Shown: positions 7,625 to 16,850 of the stretch, piece after piece
Position numbering within the stretch: the stretch's first letter is position 1
Layout of the letters: every line of letters starts with the position of its first letter
Source: DASUAS01 sp963720765
Lineage (GTDB): Bacteria; Actinomycetota; Acidimicrobiia; IMCC26256; DASPTH01
Reading direction: 5' to 3'
Assembly (NCBI GenBank): GCA_963720765.1
Contig: CAVRGS010000001.1
Coordinates: 62,001-126,000 of the forward strand
Length of the DNA stretch: 64,000 nucleotides
Made by a program: the position numbers and the translations under genes
The notes under the pieces: model-generated
What the model was told of the DNA's origin: nothing
The model's input: only the letters and a program-made list of their open reading frames with translations
Databases searched by the model: none

Positions 7625-9016
7625 ATGCGTACCTTGGACACCGACTATCTGGTCGTCGGCGCCGGCGCGATGGGGATGGCGTTCACCGACGCGCTGATCG
7701 ACCACGCCGACGTGCACGTGACGCTCGTCGACCGCCGATACGCCCCGGGTGGGCACTGGCAGGACGCCTACCCGTTCGTGCAACTGCACCAGGCGTCGCT
7801 GTTCTACGGCGTGGCGTCGACCGTGCTGGGTACCGGCGCGGTCCAACAGCGGGGACCCGAGACCGGACTCCAGGAGCGAGCACGACGTTCCGAGATCCAG
7901 GCGTACTTCGACGACATCCTCTACCGTCGGTTCCTCGCGACCGGACGAGTGACCTTCCTCGCGGCGACCGAGTACACGACCGACGGCACCGCGCACTTCG
8001 TCACGTCGCGCGTCTCGGGGGAGCGCTCCCGTGTGGATGTGCGCCGCCGCGTCGTCGACGCCACCTACCTGTCGCCGACGATCCCGGCGACGACCCCGCC
8101 GCCGTTCGGGGTCGCCGACGACGCGCGTGTCGTTGCGGTCAACCAGCTCCCTGACATCGTCGAAGCGCCGAGCGAGTACGTGGTCGCGGGTGCGGGGAAG
8201 ACGGCCACTGACGCGATCATCTGGTTGCTGCACAACGGCGTCGACCCCGACCGGATCGTGTGGACCCGGCCGCGCGATCCGTGGATGCTGAACCGCGCAC
8301 TCGTGCAGCCCGACCCGGTGGTCGCCTTCGGACTCGCCGCCGACACCATGGCGGCCGCCGCCGAAGCAGCATCCCTCGACGACCTGTTCTTGCGTCTGGA
8401 AGCCGACGGGATCATGCTCCGAGTCGATCGCGACGTTCTCCCCACCATGGCCAAGACGCCGACCCTCGGTACCTGGGAGCTCGAACTCCTGCGGAGCATC
8501 GAGCGCGTCGTGCGTCTGGGCCACATCCGGCAGGTGACGCGCTCGGAGTTGGTGCTCGGCCAGGGCGTGGTGCCGCTCGCACCTGACTCGCTCGTCGTGC
8601 ACTGCGCGGCCTCGGGATTGCAGTACCCGCCCATGGTGCCCATCTGGGGACCGGACGCGATCCGGCTCCAGACCGTCCGCGTCGGATTCCCCTGCTTCAA
8701 CGCCGCCCTGACCGGGTACGTCGAGGCCACCCGGGACGACGACCGGGAACGGAACCGTCTCTGCCCACCGAACCTCTACGGCAACAGCGCCGCAGAGTGG
8801 GCGGAGATGCAAGCGCGCGGTGCGGTGGCGGGAGCGATCTTCGGTGCCGAACCCGACATCGCGGCGTGGGCGAACGAGTGCGCATTGAACCCGAGCCGCG
8901 TCGATTCGGCGCGGCGCGATGATCCCATGGTCCGACGCGCGGCGGCGCGCCTCGCCGAGTCGCGAGAGCGCGGTCTCGCACGGCTCACCGAGCTGGCGGG
9001 CACCGGAAGCGGCTGA
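7625..9016 (+). CDS. FAD/NAD(P)-binding oxidoreductase (monooxygenase-like)
   Basis: A 463-residue flavoprotein with two Rossmann motifs. Residues 8-30 give the FAD site (VVGAGAMGMAFTDALIDH, acidic end near LVDRR), followed by GGHWQDAYPFVQLHQ, similar to the GGxW region of flavin monooxygenases; a second glycine motif near residue 183 (YVVAGAGKTATDAIIWLL) fits NAD(P)H. No membrane segment. It may be a single-component monooxygenase or a related dehydrogenase; substrate unknown. Its TGA overlaps the ATG of the DUF1697 gene by one base, so the two are probably cotranscribed. The ATG at 7625 has only a weak GGGG upstream. Confidence 0.75.
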   Translation: MRTLDTDYLVVGAGAMGMAFTDALIDHADVHVTLVDRRYAPGGHWQDAYPFVQLHQASLFYGVASTVLGTGAVQQRGPETGLQERARRSEIQAYFDDILYRRFLATGRVTFLAATEYTTDGTAHFVTSRVSGERSRVDVRRRVVDATYLSPTIPATTPPPFGVADDARVVAVNQLPDIVEAPSEYVVAGAGKTATDAIIWLLHNGVDPDRIVWTRPRDPWMLNRALVQPDPVVAFGLAADTMAAAAEAASLDDLFLRLEADGIMLRVDRDVLPTMAKTPTLGTWELELLRSIERVVRLGHIRQVTRSELVLGQGVVPLAPDSLVVHCAASGLQYPPMVPIWGPDAIRLQTVRVGFPCFNAALTGYVEATRDDDRERNRLCPPNLYGNSAAEWAEMQARGAVAGAIFGAEPDIAAWANECALNPSRVDSARRDDPMVRRAAARLAESRERGLARLTELAGTGSG

Positions 9017-9564
9017 TGGCATCGTCCAAGTACGTCGCACTGCTCCGCGGCATCAACGTGGGTGGCCGCAACAAGGTGCCCATGGCCGAGCTGCGCGGCG
9101 CCTTCGAGGACGCGGGGTACACCGACGTGCGCACCTACATCCAGTCGGGCAACGTGTTGTTCGGGTCGGAGGCGCCCCGAGCGTCGCTCGAAGCCGAGGT
9201 CGAGACGATGCTCGAACGCCACCTCGGGTATCCGCTCGTCGTCGTGGTCCGCTCGCGCGCGCAGCTCCGATCGGTCGTCGCCAAGGCGCCGGCGCAATTC
9301 GGTGCGACCCCCGGCACCTACCACTCGGACGCGATCTTCCTGCGCGCGCCGCTCACCCCGGCTCAGGTGATGGCGATCGTGAAGCTGCGCGACGGTGTCG
9401 ACCGGGCATGGGCAGGGCGGGGCGTGGTGTACTTCGCCCGGCTCAGTGCCCAGCGGACGAAGAGCCGCATGTCGAGCATCATGGGGACGCCCGAGTACGC
9501 GAACATGACGATCCGGAACTGGGCGACCACGACGAAGCTGCTGGCGCTGCTCGACGGGGAATGA
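9016..9564 (+). CDS. DUF1697 domain protein
   Basis: A 182-residue protein that is DUF1697 over its full length. It begins with the family hallmark YVALLRGINVGGRNKVPMAE, followed by DVRTYIQSGNVLF, and ends with the conserved SSIMGTPEYANMTIRNWATT segment. The family is common in soil and actinobacterial genomes and has no established activity. Translationally coupled to the flavoprotein gene through a TGATG junction. Confidence 0.9.
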   Translation: MASSKYVALLRGINVGGRNKVPMAELRGAFEDAGYTDVRTYIQSGNVLFGSEAPRASLEAEVETMLERHLGYPLVVVVRSRAQLRSVVAKAPAQFGATPGTYHSDAIFLRAPLTPAQVMAIVKLRDGVDRAWAGRGVVYFARLSAQRTKSRMSSIMGTPEYANMTIRNWATTTKLLALLDGE

Positions 9565-9643
9565 CGCGGTTGGCTCGCCAGCTGATGGTCGGCAGCAATC
9601 GATCTCCCCGGCCGTCGAGGAGTCCCATCCGGTAGCTGATGGA

Positions 9644-9802
9644 TCACGGCGCCAAGACAGCCGAGAGCAGCACCCAACTCGAGCAGCTGCTCAGCGGGCG
9701 TTCGACCGAACCGGTCTCCTCTGCCAGCAACTCGTCGAGCAACCGGGGATCCGCAGTCATCGTCCGGTTCGGGAACCAGGGGTGGTCGGGGAGCTCGATC
9801 AT
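9644..9802 (-). CDS. Possible small ORF downstream of the amidohydrolase (52 aa)
   Basis: In the 253-base gap between the convergent DUF1697 and amidohydrolase genes, a minus-strand frame from ATG 9802 reads MIELPDHPWFPNRTMTADPR and on to LLDELLAEETGSVER. A neighbouring frame continues plausibly (AEQLLELGAALGCLGAVIHQ), so this may be the start of a frameshifted short gene. No family is recognised and no clear ribosome site precedes the ATG. Otherwise the gap shows nothing. Confidence 0.2.
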   Translation of the reverse strand: MIELPDHPWFPNRTMTADPRLLDELLAEETGSVERPLSSCSSWVLLSAVLAP

Positions 9803-9817
9803 GGGGGAGTGCCGCGG

Positions 9818-11005
9818 TCAGGAGCGGGCGAGGAAGCGCGCGAGGTTGTCACGCATGATCGCCCGCTGGGTCGATGCCGGCAGGTGCTCCAATTGCCGCA
9901 CGTACGAGACCGGGTCGGGCAGCCCTTCCGGGTGAGGGAAGTCAGAGCCGAAGACGAGGCAGTCCGGCCCGACGACCTCGAGGACACGGTCGACGTTCTC
10001 TTCCGGGTACGGCGCGACCACGAAATGCTCCTGGAAGATCTCGCTCGGTCGGCGATCGAGCGAGCCGTGCCGGGTGGGCCTGCCCATGAGGATCGCGTGG
10101 TCCATCTTGCGCAGGAGATACGGGAGGTAGACGGCTCCGTGCTCGATGAGCCCGACGGAGAGCGCAGGGAAGCGCGTGAAGAGGTTGTCGAAGATCAGGG
10201 AGGAGATCGTCTCCATGATCGGGCGATCGCCCCAGTAATTGAGCCACTGAAAGGCGTCGAAGCCGTCGAAGTAATGGGTGTCGGGGTCGTAGCCGTAGTA
10301 CTTCCCGGAGACCTGGTACTTCGTGTATCCGAGGTGGATCAACGGGCGCACTCCCGCCTCTTCGAGTCGGGCCCAGAGGCCGTCGTAGTACGGGTCTGCG
10401 GGGGCCCGGTCGTACAAGGGGCCGGGAGGGAGCAACAGGGTCCGTGCCCCGGCCGCGATGCTGCGGTCCACCTCGGCGAGTCCGGCGTCGAGGTCGAGGA
10501 GTCCGACGGTCGCGGGCGACACGATGCGGCCCTCGAAGTCGAAGCCCCAGGTGTCGTCGACCCAGCGGTTGTAGGCACGGACGTTCGCGATGTTCGCGTC
10601 CGGGTCGTCCCAGTTGTTCGACCAGATCCCGACACCCACCCCGGTCGGGAACATGATCGCGGTCTCGATGCCCTGTGCGTCCATCACCTCGATGCGTCGC
10701 TCCCGGTTCTGGTACGACCCTTGGAGCAGCCGGAATTCCTCGACGATCCGTTCGCGATCTTGCGCGCTCCGGTCGCGGAACACGTTGCCCTTGCCGAGCG
10801 CGCTCCCGGGCACCGCCTCGACCCGCTGCTGTTCGTGCAACGCGCGGATCCGCGCGTTGTGCTGCGCCGCCTTGTCCGGTGTGTAGTCCACCGCGACGCG
10901 GTCGTGGAACTCACGTTCCAGGTAGGGCTCGAGGATCCCCGGCGGCTCGTAGAAGTGGTTGTCGGCGTCGAGGACGCGATACGGGAGTGAGGTGTCGAAC
11001 ACCAC
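9818..11005 (-). CDS. Amidohydrolase family protein (COG2159 type)
   Basis: TIM-barrel metal-dependent hydrolase/decarboxylase of 395 residues. The N-terminal metal site reads VLDADNHFYEPP, so the first His of the usual HxH is replaced by Asp, as in many COG2159 proteins; the barrel ends with LVFGSDFPHPEG, providing the last metal-binding Asp. Family members include decarboxylases (ACMSD type) and hydrolases. The frame is open to 11356 but that stretch lies over the CoA-transferase gene, so the start is one of two adjacent GTG codons (11005 or 11002). Divergent from the CoA-transferase at 11120, suggesting a shared pathway. Confidence 0.85.
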   Translation of the reverse strand: MVFDTSLPYRVLDADNHFYEPPGILEPYLEREFHDRVAVDYTPDKAAQHNARIRALHEQQRVEAVPGSALGKGNVFRDRSAQDRERIVEEFRLLQGSYQNRERRIEVMDAQGIETAIMFPTGVGVGIWSNNWDDPDANIANVRAYNRWVDDTWGFDFEGRIVSPATVGLLDLDAGLAEVDRSIAAGARTLLLPPGPLYDRAPADPYYDGLWARLEEAGVRPLIHLGYTKYQVSGKYYGYDPDTHYFDGFDAFQWLNYWGDRPIMETISSLIFDNLFTRFPALSVGLIEHGAVYLPYLLRKMDHAILMGRPTRHGSLDRRPSEIFQEHFVVAPYPEENVDRVLEVVGPDCLVFGSDFPHPEGLPDPVSYVRQLEHLPASTQRAIMRDNLARFLARS

Positions 11006-11106
11006 CCGATTCTCGGGCCCACGGACGGCATCCGCAACGCTTCGGCACCGGAACGTCGTTCCGCGCGGCCGGGCCATCCGCGGTTGAGGCGACCCGCCCC
11101 TGCCTC

Positions 11107-11112
11107 TACGGT
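11107..11112 (+). promoter_or_regulatory. -10 box TACGGT, leaderless start
   Basis: TACGGT lies 7 nt before ATG 11120 and favours that start over GTG/ATG codons upstream in the same frame. Confidence 0.45.
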
Positions 11113-11119
11113 GCCGGGC

Positions 11120-12337
11120 ATGGGAGCACTCGAGGGTTTCCGGGTCGTGGATCTCTCGCAGATGATCGGCGCGCCCTACTGCACCCAGGTGCTCGGCGAT
11201 CTCGGCGCCGACGTGATCAAGGTCGAGGAACCGACGACTGCGCTCTTCACCAGGGTCGCGCTGAGCCCGCCCGGCAGCGACGAGCGCCACCGCTTCTCCG
11301 CGTACTGGCTCGCGACGAACCGCAACAAGCGCAGCCTCACCCTCGACCTGCGCCATCCCGACGCCTTGGTCGTGCTCGCGGACCTGGTCGCTTCGGCCGA
11401 CGTCGTCGTGGAGAACTTCGGGTCGCGGGCCAGACGGTCACTCGGCATCGACGAGACCTGGGGCTTCGGAGTGCGCTCCGACCTGATCTGGGCCTCGCTC
11501 ACCGGCTACGGCCGCACCGGTCCCGATGCCGGGCGCGACGGGTGGGACCTGGTGGCCCAGGCGCGCGGCGGGTTGCTCGACATGACCGGTGATCCCGACG
11601 GCCCGCCGATGAAGAGCGGCAACTCGAGCGCCGACTACCTCGCGGGCCTCCACCTGGCGGTCGGGATCCTGGCCGCACTGCACCAACGCTCCGTCACGGG
11701 TGCAGGGCAGGTCATCGACGTCTCGCTGCTCGAGCCGGTCGTCGCGTGCCTCGACGGGTTCCCGCTCTGGCATTCGATCTCGGGGATCACGCCGACGCGC
11801 ACCGGCAACTTCCATCCCGCCCAGCTTCCCGGTTACAGCGTCTTCCCTGCGAGCGACGGCTACATGGTCATCGGCGCCGTCGGAACGTCCTTCGCGCGCT
11901 TGCTCACCCACCTCGAACGGTCCGACCTCGCTACGTCGCTCGCGCCCGGGGACCACGACGACCGCCAGGCCTGGTTCGACGAGATCGTGGACATCATCAC
12001 GGCCTGGAGCGAGGGTCACACTCGCGACCAGATCGCAGCTGCTCTCGACGCGATCGACGTGCCCAACGAGCCGGTGCGAACGCTCGCCGAGGTGTGGAAC
12101 GACACGCACCTCGCCGCCCGCGGCGCGTTCCTCGAGTACGACCAATCCTGGCTCGGCACGATCAGGACCGTCGGGAGCCCGATCCACATGTCGGGTTCGC
12201 CGGTCGAAGTCCGCTTCGCGCCACCAGCGGCCGGCGAGCACAACGAGGAGATCCTCCGAGAGGAGCTCGGGTACGACGACGACCGCATCACCGACTTGAT
12301 CGTCGACGGGGTCCTGTGGGGGAGCGGGGACGCCTGA
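11120..12337 (+). CDS. CaiB/BaiF (class III) CoA-transferase
   Basis: Class III CoA-transferase, 405 residues, the usual length. It opens with the family pattern LEGFRVVDLSQMIGAPYCTQ and LGDLGADVIKVEEP, and holds VVVENFGSRARRSLG. The catalytic aspartate, which carries the acyl anhydride and CoA intermediates, is Asp172 in SSADYLAGLHLAVGILAAL. Such enzymes move CoA between carboxylic acids, for example to activate a carboxylate for degradation. Substrate is not predictable. Divergent from a COG2159 amidohydrolase; the TetR gene follows convergently with a 2-base gap. Confidence 0.92.
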   Translation: MGALEGFRVVDLSQMIGAPYCTQVLGDLGADVIKVEEPTTALFTRVALSPPGSDERHRFSAYWLATNRNKRSLTLDLRHPDALVVLADLVASADVVVENFGSRARRSLGIDETWGFGVRSDLIWASLTGYGRTGPDAGRDGWDLVAQARGGLLDMTGDPDGPPMKSGNSSADYLAGLHLAVGILAALHQRSVTGAGQVIDVSLLEPVVACLDGFPLWHSISGITPTRTGNFHPAQLPGYSVFPASDGYMVIGAVGTSFARLLTHLERSDLATSLAPGDHDDRQAWFDEIVDIITAWSEGHTRDQIAAALDAIDVPNEPVRTLAEVWNDTHLAARGAFLEYDQSWLGTIRTVGSPIHMSGSPVEVRFAPPAAGEHNEEILREELGYDDDRITDLIVDGVLWGSGDA

Positions 12338-12339
12338 CG

Positions 12340-12952
12340 CTACCGAACCACGGGAGTCGCACGTCGTGCCGGGTTCGTCAACGCGGCGAGCACGAAGTCC
12401 GCGGCCCACTCCACCCCGTGCTCGCGATCCGCGCCGAGCCAGCCGACCGTGCCGCGGTCGAGGCTGATGCAGAGGCTCTCGACGAGTCGCCGCGTCTCGG
12501 TGCGGCTCGGCGCCCGGGAACACGCCGGTCGCGGCGCCGTCGGCGATCGCCTCCTCCAAGGGGGCCGACGTCCGGCACTCACGCGGCCAGTCGTCGAGCT
12601 GCGCGAACACCTCCTGCGGGAGCGACGTGAACCATCGGGCTCGTGGCCCGGCCTGCCGGCCGTAGGCGAGGCTCACCACGCCGTCCACCCACGCCCGAAC
12701 CCGCTCCTCGGGCGCGCCGACGGCGGTCAGCTCGTCGAGGATCGTCGTCGCGCGCGTGAGTTCCTCACGCAGGAGCTCGGCGACCAATGCTTCCTTGCCG
12801 GTGAAGTGCCGGTAGAAGCCGCCGATCGACACCCCGGCGACCCGGACCACCGCCTGGATCTTGAGGTTCTCGTAGCTCGTGCGCCCGAGAACATCCCATG
12901 CCGCGGCCAGGATCCGTGCCCGATCCCCACCGGCCGGCCCGCAGTCGGACAT
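12340..12952 (-). CDS. TetR-family regulator, frameshifted in the C-terminal domain
   Basis: TetR repressor of about 203 residues. The N-terminal helix-turn-helix is intact (RILAAAWDVLGR, then VAGVSIGGFYRHFTGKEALV). After GVFPGAEP near 12505 the frame changes; the next frame gives RTETRRLVESLCISLDRGTV and a normal C-terminal end (EWAADFVLAALTNPARR). One extra base explains the break. A -10 box 7 nt upstream supports ATG 12952. It is divergent from the nitrilase gene 60 bases away, its likely target. Confidence 0.75.
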
Positions 12953-12959
12953 CGGCACG

Positions 12960-12965
12960 AGGCTA
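12960..12965 (-). promoter_or_regulatory. -10 box TAGCCT, leaderless start
   Basis: TAGCCT on the minus strand, 7 nt before the TetR ATG at 12952, in the TetR/nitrilase divergent region. Confidence 0.4.
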
Positions 12966-13012
12966 GCGAAGGCGCACCTGCAGCCGCGCCGCTCGTCTGC
13001 GAAGCTCCTGTC

Positions 13013-13929
13013 GTGCGACCTGACGATCCGGCACTCGGGCCGAGTGTGATCACGGTGGGCTGTGCGAATTTCGACGCGGTGCCGCGCGACAAGGCGGCCA
13101 CGCTCCACAAGATGGACGAGGTCATCGCCGATGCGGCGGGCCGTGGATGTGATCTGGTCGTCTTCCCGGAGCTGGCGCTCAACTCGTGGGGCTCCTGCGA
13201 CCGATGTGCGAACGAGCACCGGCCCTGCGAGTGGCACCGCGGCCAGGCCGAGGGCGCCGACGGCCCCGCTTCCCGCGACGTCACCGCCATGGCCGCTGCG
13301 CACGGCGTCCACGTCATCTACGGCTTCGAGGAGCTCGGCGACCCCGGCACGGACGCGATCCACAACTCGGCGAACGTCGTCGCGCCGAGTGGACTGGTCG
13401 GCACCTACCGCAAGCTCCACCTCGGGATCCCGCTGGAGACCGATCGCTTCACGCCCGGTGACGCGCTCCCGGTGTTCGACACCGACCTCGGCCGGATCGG
13501 GATCTCGATCTGCTACGACTTCTACCAGGGCCCCGAGCTGAGCCGGATACTCGCGATGAAGGGCGCGCGGCTCCTCGTGAACCCGACCGGCCGCTCCGCG
13601 ATGCCGCGGGCGCGGGAGCACCTCGAACAGATCACGTTGGTGCGAGCGCACGAGAACCTGGTCGCAGCCGCGTCGGCGAACCGCGTCGGTGACCGGCACG
13701 GGCCGCCGACCTGGGCGGGTGGGAGCGTGATCGCTGCACCGCAGTACCCCGGGTTCCCCGTCACGCTCGCGGCGCGGGCGCCGACGAGGAGCTGATCTCG
13801 GCCGCCATCGACTTCGCGGCGATCGCCGAGTGGTACGACGTCCTGCCCTGGCGCGAGTGGCGTGCCGGCCCGCAGCGCCCGATCACCCGCCTGGTGGCCG
13901 ACGAGTTCGCTGCCCTCGCCGGGGACTGA
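13013..13929 (+). CDS. Carbon-nitrogen hydrolase (nitrilase superfamily), frameshifted near the C-terminus
   Basis: Nitrilase-superfamily amidase with the full Glu-Lys-Cys triad: Glu in VFPELALNSWG (about 53), Lys in TYRKLHLG (about 134) and Cys in GISICYDFYQGPE (about 167). A Cys-bearing insert CDRCANEHRPC after the first motif is unusual. The frame ends early at 13795 after FPVTLA, but another frame continues GADEELISAAIDFAAIAEWY to a stop at 13929, giving about 305 residues as expected; one missing base near 13775 accounts for it. GTG 13013 or GTG 13046 may be the start. Divergent from the TetR gene. Confidence 0.8.
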
Positions 13930-13965
13930 AGCGGCGACCGATGAGTTCGCCGGTCGGGCGCGGTC

Positions 13966-15168
13966 GTGGTTGACGTGAGCAATTTCGATGCTGCCCGGAT
14001 CGAGCGGATCGGCGACGCGGTCGCCCAGCACGTGGAAGCCGACGACGTGGGGGGAGTCGCATGGCTGGCTGGGTGTGGCGACGACGTGCACGTCGGCGCG
14101 GCCGGTCGGCTCACCCGCGGCGAACCTGCCCCGCTCGAACGCGACAGCGTGTTCCGCATCGCGTCGATCACCAAGCCCATCACCGCAGTTGCCGCGCTCG
14201 TGCTCGTCGAGGAGCACCGGCTTCGCCTCGACGACCCGATCGACGCGCTGCTCCCGGAGCTGGCCGATCGGCGGGTGCTCGTCGACGCCCACGGACCGAT
14301 CGACGGTGACACCGTGGCCGCGCGCCGTCCGATCACGGTGCACGACGTGTTGACCTTCCGCTCTGGCATCGGGATGGACTTCGCGGCACCGTTCCCACAG
14401 CCGCTCCTCCAGGCGATCGACGATCTGGGCATCGCCACCGCACCGCCCTCGCCGCAGCTCGCACCCGCGCCCGACGAGTGGATCCGCAAGCTCGGGACGC
14501 TCCCGTTGCTGCACCAGCCAGGGGAGCGCTGGACCTATCACTACAGCGCGGATGTGCTCGGCGTGCTGCTCGCGCGCGCAACCGGCCAACCCTTCGAGAT
14601 CGTGCTCCGCGAGCGCGTGCTCGAACCGCTGGGCATGCGCGACACGTCGTTCGCCGTCACCGACATCGCACGGCTGGGGTCGTCGTACGAGCGCGATCCG
14701 GCGACGGGCGCCCCGGTGGTCTTCGACCCACCCGAGGGGCAGTGGGCCACGATGCCGGCGTTCCCGTCGGGAGGCGGTGGACTCGTGTCGACCGTCGACG
14801 ACCTGTACGCGTTCGGGCGCATGCTCCTCGCGGGCGGCCGCCTGCCGACCGGCGAGCGATTGATCTCTCGTGCCGCGGTCGAGGCCATGACCACCGATCA
14901 GCTCGGCGTGCTGAACGGCGCGCCGGGCCTGACCCCCGACGGCGCGGAGGGTTGGGGCTTCGGGGTCGGCGTGCGGCTACGTCGTACCGGACTCGGCCCG
15001 GCCGTGGGCGCGTACGGATGGACCGGAGGGCTCGGTTCGTCGTGGTCGAACGATCCGAACCACGACCTGGTCGGCATCGTGCTCACGACCGACGCGTTCG
15101 CGAGCGCGTTTCCATCGCCCGCGGTCATCCAGGACTTCTGGACCGACGTGTACACGGCCCTCGACTGA
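13966..15168 (+). CDS. Beta-lactamase-fold serine hydrolase
   Basis: Class C beta-lactamase/penicillin-binding-protein-like hydrolase, 400 residues and no signal peptide, so cytoplasmic. The nucleophile motif SxxK is S67-I-T-K70 in FRIASITKPITA. The second motif, normally YxN, reads Y-S-A in TYHYSADVLG, a changed third residue that also occurs in esterases of this fold. Near the C-terminus AYGWTGGLGSSW supplies the third motif (normally HxG/KTG). Esterase or peptidase activity is more likely than beta-lactam cleavage. Start GTG 13966 lies 37 bases past the nitrilase end, so the two may be cotranscribed. Confidence 0.85.
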   Translation: MVDVSNFDAARIERIGDAVAQHVEADDVGGVAWLAGCGDDVHVGAAGRLTRGEPAPLERDSVFRIASITKPITAVAALVLVEEHRLRLDDPIDALLPELADRRVLVDAHGPIDGDTVAARRPITVHDVLTFRSGIGMDFAAPFPQPLLQAIDDLGIATAPPSPQLAPAPDEWIRKLGTLPLLHQPGERWTYHYSADVLGVLLARATGQPFEIVLRERVLEPLGMRDTSFAVTDIARLGSSYERDPATGAPVVFDPPEGQWATMPAFPSGGGGLVSTVDDLYAFGRMLLAGGRLPTGERLISRAAVEAMTTDQLGVLNGAPGLTPDGAEGWGFGVGVRLRRTGLGPAVGAYGWTGGLGSSWSNDPNHDLVGIVLTTDAFASAFPSPAVIQDFWTDVYTALD

Positions 15169-15295
15169 CTGCCTACGTCCCGTCCGACGCCGGTGGTGTT
15201 CCCGCTTCCGGCGCGACGTCGAGCAGTTCACGCCGAGCGCGGATCGTGCTGTCAATGCGGTTGCACGAACTCGCGCCACGTTGTTTTCGGACACA

Positions 15296-15865
15296 TCACG
15301 GAGTGCGGTAACCGTCCTTCGTGAGGATGCGCACGGGGTCGGTGCCGTCCCACTCGGCGCAGGTGCGCGAGACGCGAGTGAGGCCCTCGACGAAGCCGGG
15401 CACGTCTTCGGCGAGCTCGGTGTAGAAGCCGAAGTCGGCCAGCGTGTCGACGAACCCGACGTGCTGACCGCGCACGTGCATCTCCGAGACGAGCGGGTAG
15501 CCCTCCGCGGCGTACCACGCCTTCTTGCCCGGGTAGTCGGATGTGATGGTGCACAGCTGGTGGATGCGCGTGCCGCTGCCCGCCAGCTCCCGGTACACGC
15601 TGGGTCGATCGCAGTGCTGCTGGATCAGCTCGAATTGCACCGGCCCCGCCTGGGTCACCGCGATCTGCAGGTCGACCTTGGTGTCGGTGCCGCGGTACCA
15701 GCAGTCGGTCTCGATGCGGGGGAACACGTGGAAGGGTCCCATGCCGAACACGCGCGCGAAATCGCTGCACACGGCGAGCAGGTCGTCGACGACGACCCCC
15801 ACCTGGAACATGCGGAAGTCGCCGTCGGGCCACTGCTGTTCGAACATCGGAACCGGCTGCATCAC
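15296..15865 (-). CDS. VOC (glyoxalase/methylmalonyl-CoA-epimerase-like) protein
   Basis: A 189-residue VOC-fold protein. The first module begins MFQVGVVVDDLLAVCSDFAR, typical of the methylmalonyl-CoA epimerase branch, with QFELIQQ and RIHQLCTIT contributing possible metal-ligand Glu and His. Activity could be epimerase, isomerase or dioxygenase. A -10 box 6 nt upstream supports GTG 15865; an ATG follows at once. It lies just downstream of the acyl-CoA thioesterase gene (9-base gap) on the same strand, consistent with acyl-CoA metabolism. Confidence 0.8.
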   Translation of the reverse strand: MMQPVPMFEQQWPDGDFRMFQVGVVVDDLLAVCSDFARVFGMGPFHVFPRIETDCWYRGTDTKVDLQIAVTQAGPVQFELIQQHCDRPSVYRELAGSGTRIHQLCTITSDYPGKKAWYAAEGYPLVSEMHVRGQHVGFVDTLADFGFYTELAEDVPGFVEGLTRVSRTCAEWDGTDPVRILTKDGYRTP

Positions 15866-15871
15866 GGGCGC

Positions 15872-15877
15872 ACGCTA
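15872..15877 (-). promoter_or_regulatory. -10 box TAGCGT, leaderless GTG start
   Basis: TAGCGT ends 6 nt before GTG 15865 on the minus strand and overlaps the last codons of the thioesterase gene, so the VOC gene can be transcribed on its own. Confidence 0.45.
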
Positions 15878-16786
15878 CGGGTTGGGGTTCGGCCGCACCA
15901 GGACCTCCTGCATGACCGTGGCCACCCGTCGTCCGTCCTCGTCGTGGACCGAGCCACGGACCAGACCGCGGTGTCCCGACAGGGCGACGGTCTCCTGGGT
16001 GTGCAGGTGCCATCGGTCGAACCGCACGGGCCGGTGGAACCAGAGCGCGTGGTCGACGCTCACTGCCGCGAAGCCGTCGACCGGCCTCCCGCCCGGGTAC
16101 GAACGGAAGGCCATGTCGAGCAACAGGTAGTCGGACGCGTACGCGAGGAGCGCCGTGTGCAGCAGTGGATCGGCACCGACGTCGCGCGGCAGGCGCATCC
16201 AGTGCGCGCGGGTGCCGTCGGCCGGAGACCCGCCGAGGAACGTGGGCGCCTCGCCGATGCGCAGGTCGAGCGGTGGTGGATGGTCGACCCAGGCGCGCCC
16301 GTGCCCGGCGAGCGCCGGAGGGAGGTCGTGCAACCAGTCCTGGAGCAGGGGGAGCTCGTGCGGCGCCGGCCCGTCGAGCGGGGGGTCGGTCAACGCCGGC
16401 TCGTCGGGGTTGTCATGGAACGACGAGATCGCCACCAGCAACGTGCGGTCGCCCTGCATCACCGTGCTGCGCCGGGTGGCCATGGAACGGCCGTCGCGCA
16501 CTCGCTCCACGGCCACCTCGACCGCGTGATCGGCGATCCCGGCCTGCACGAAGTAGGCGTGCATCGAATGCGGCGCCTTGTGTCCGGCAGTGGGCCCGTC
16601 AACGGTGGCGCCGGCCGCGAGCAGCGCCTGGGCGAGGGTCTGACCGCCGAACACGCGGGTGAAGCGGTCAGGCTCCGGCGGTGCGACGAACCGGTCGTCG
16701 CCGGTTGGTGCGAGCTCCAGCGCACGCAGCAACCCGTCCAGCGAGGCGAGGATCCGTTGGTCCAGCGGCGGGGTCACGGGCGCCAT
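15875..16786 (-). CDS. Acyl-CoA thioesterase II (TesB-like)
   Basis: Double-hotdog thioesterase, 303 residues. The first hotdog carries DRFTRVFGGQTLAQALLAAG and HSMHAYFVQAG, both family marks of TesB; the second carries DYLLLDMAFRSYPGG and the HALWFHRPVRFDRWHLHTQE segment, with the conserved VDHALWFHRP turn. It hydrolyses acyl-CoA to free acid and CoA. ATG 16786 follows a TACGTGG sequence and is chosen because upstream codons run antisense to the epimerase gene. Divergent from the epimerase gene at 16851. Confidence 0.9.
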   Translation of the reverse strand: MAPVTPPLDQRILASLDGLLRALELAPTGDDRFVAPPEPDRFTRVFGGQTLAQALLAAGATVDGPTAGHKAPHSMHAYFVQAGIADHAVEVAVERVRDGRSMATRRSTVMQGDRTLLVAISSFHDNPDEPALTDPPLDGPAPHELPLLQDWLHDLPPALAGHGRAWVDHPPPLDLRIGEAPTFLGGSPADGTRAHWMRLPRDVGADPLLHTALLAYASDYLLLDMAFRSYPGGRPVDGFAAVSVDHALWFHRPVRFDRWHLHTQETVALSGHRGLVRGSVHDEDGRRVATVMQEVLVRPNPNP

Positions 16787-16850
16787 GGCTACCACGTACG
16801 CTCCGGGACGCCACGCAACGGAACAGGGACGTGGGACGGGGGAGACGTCG

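Noticed and set aside
11006..11356. Upstream extension of the 9818 amidohydrolase
   Set aside because: It covers the start of the CoA-transferase gene and its promoter; motifs begin at 11005.
13966..15168. Antibiotic beta-lactamase
   Set aside because: SxxK is present, but the YxN motif is changed and no signal peptide exists; a cytoplasmic esterase-like hydrolase is more likely.
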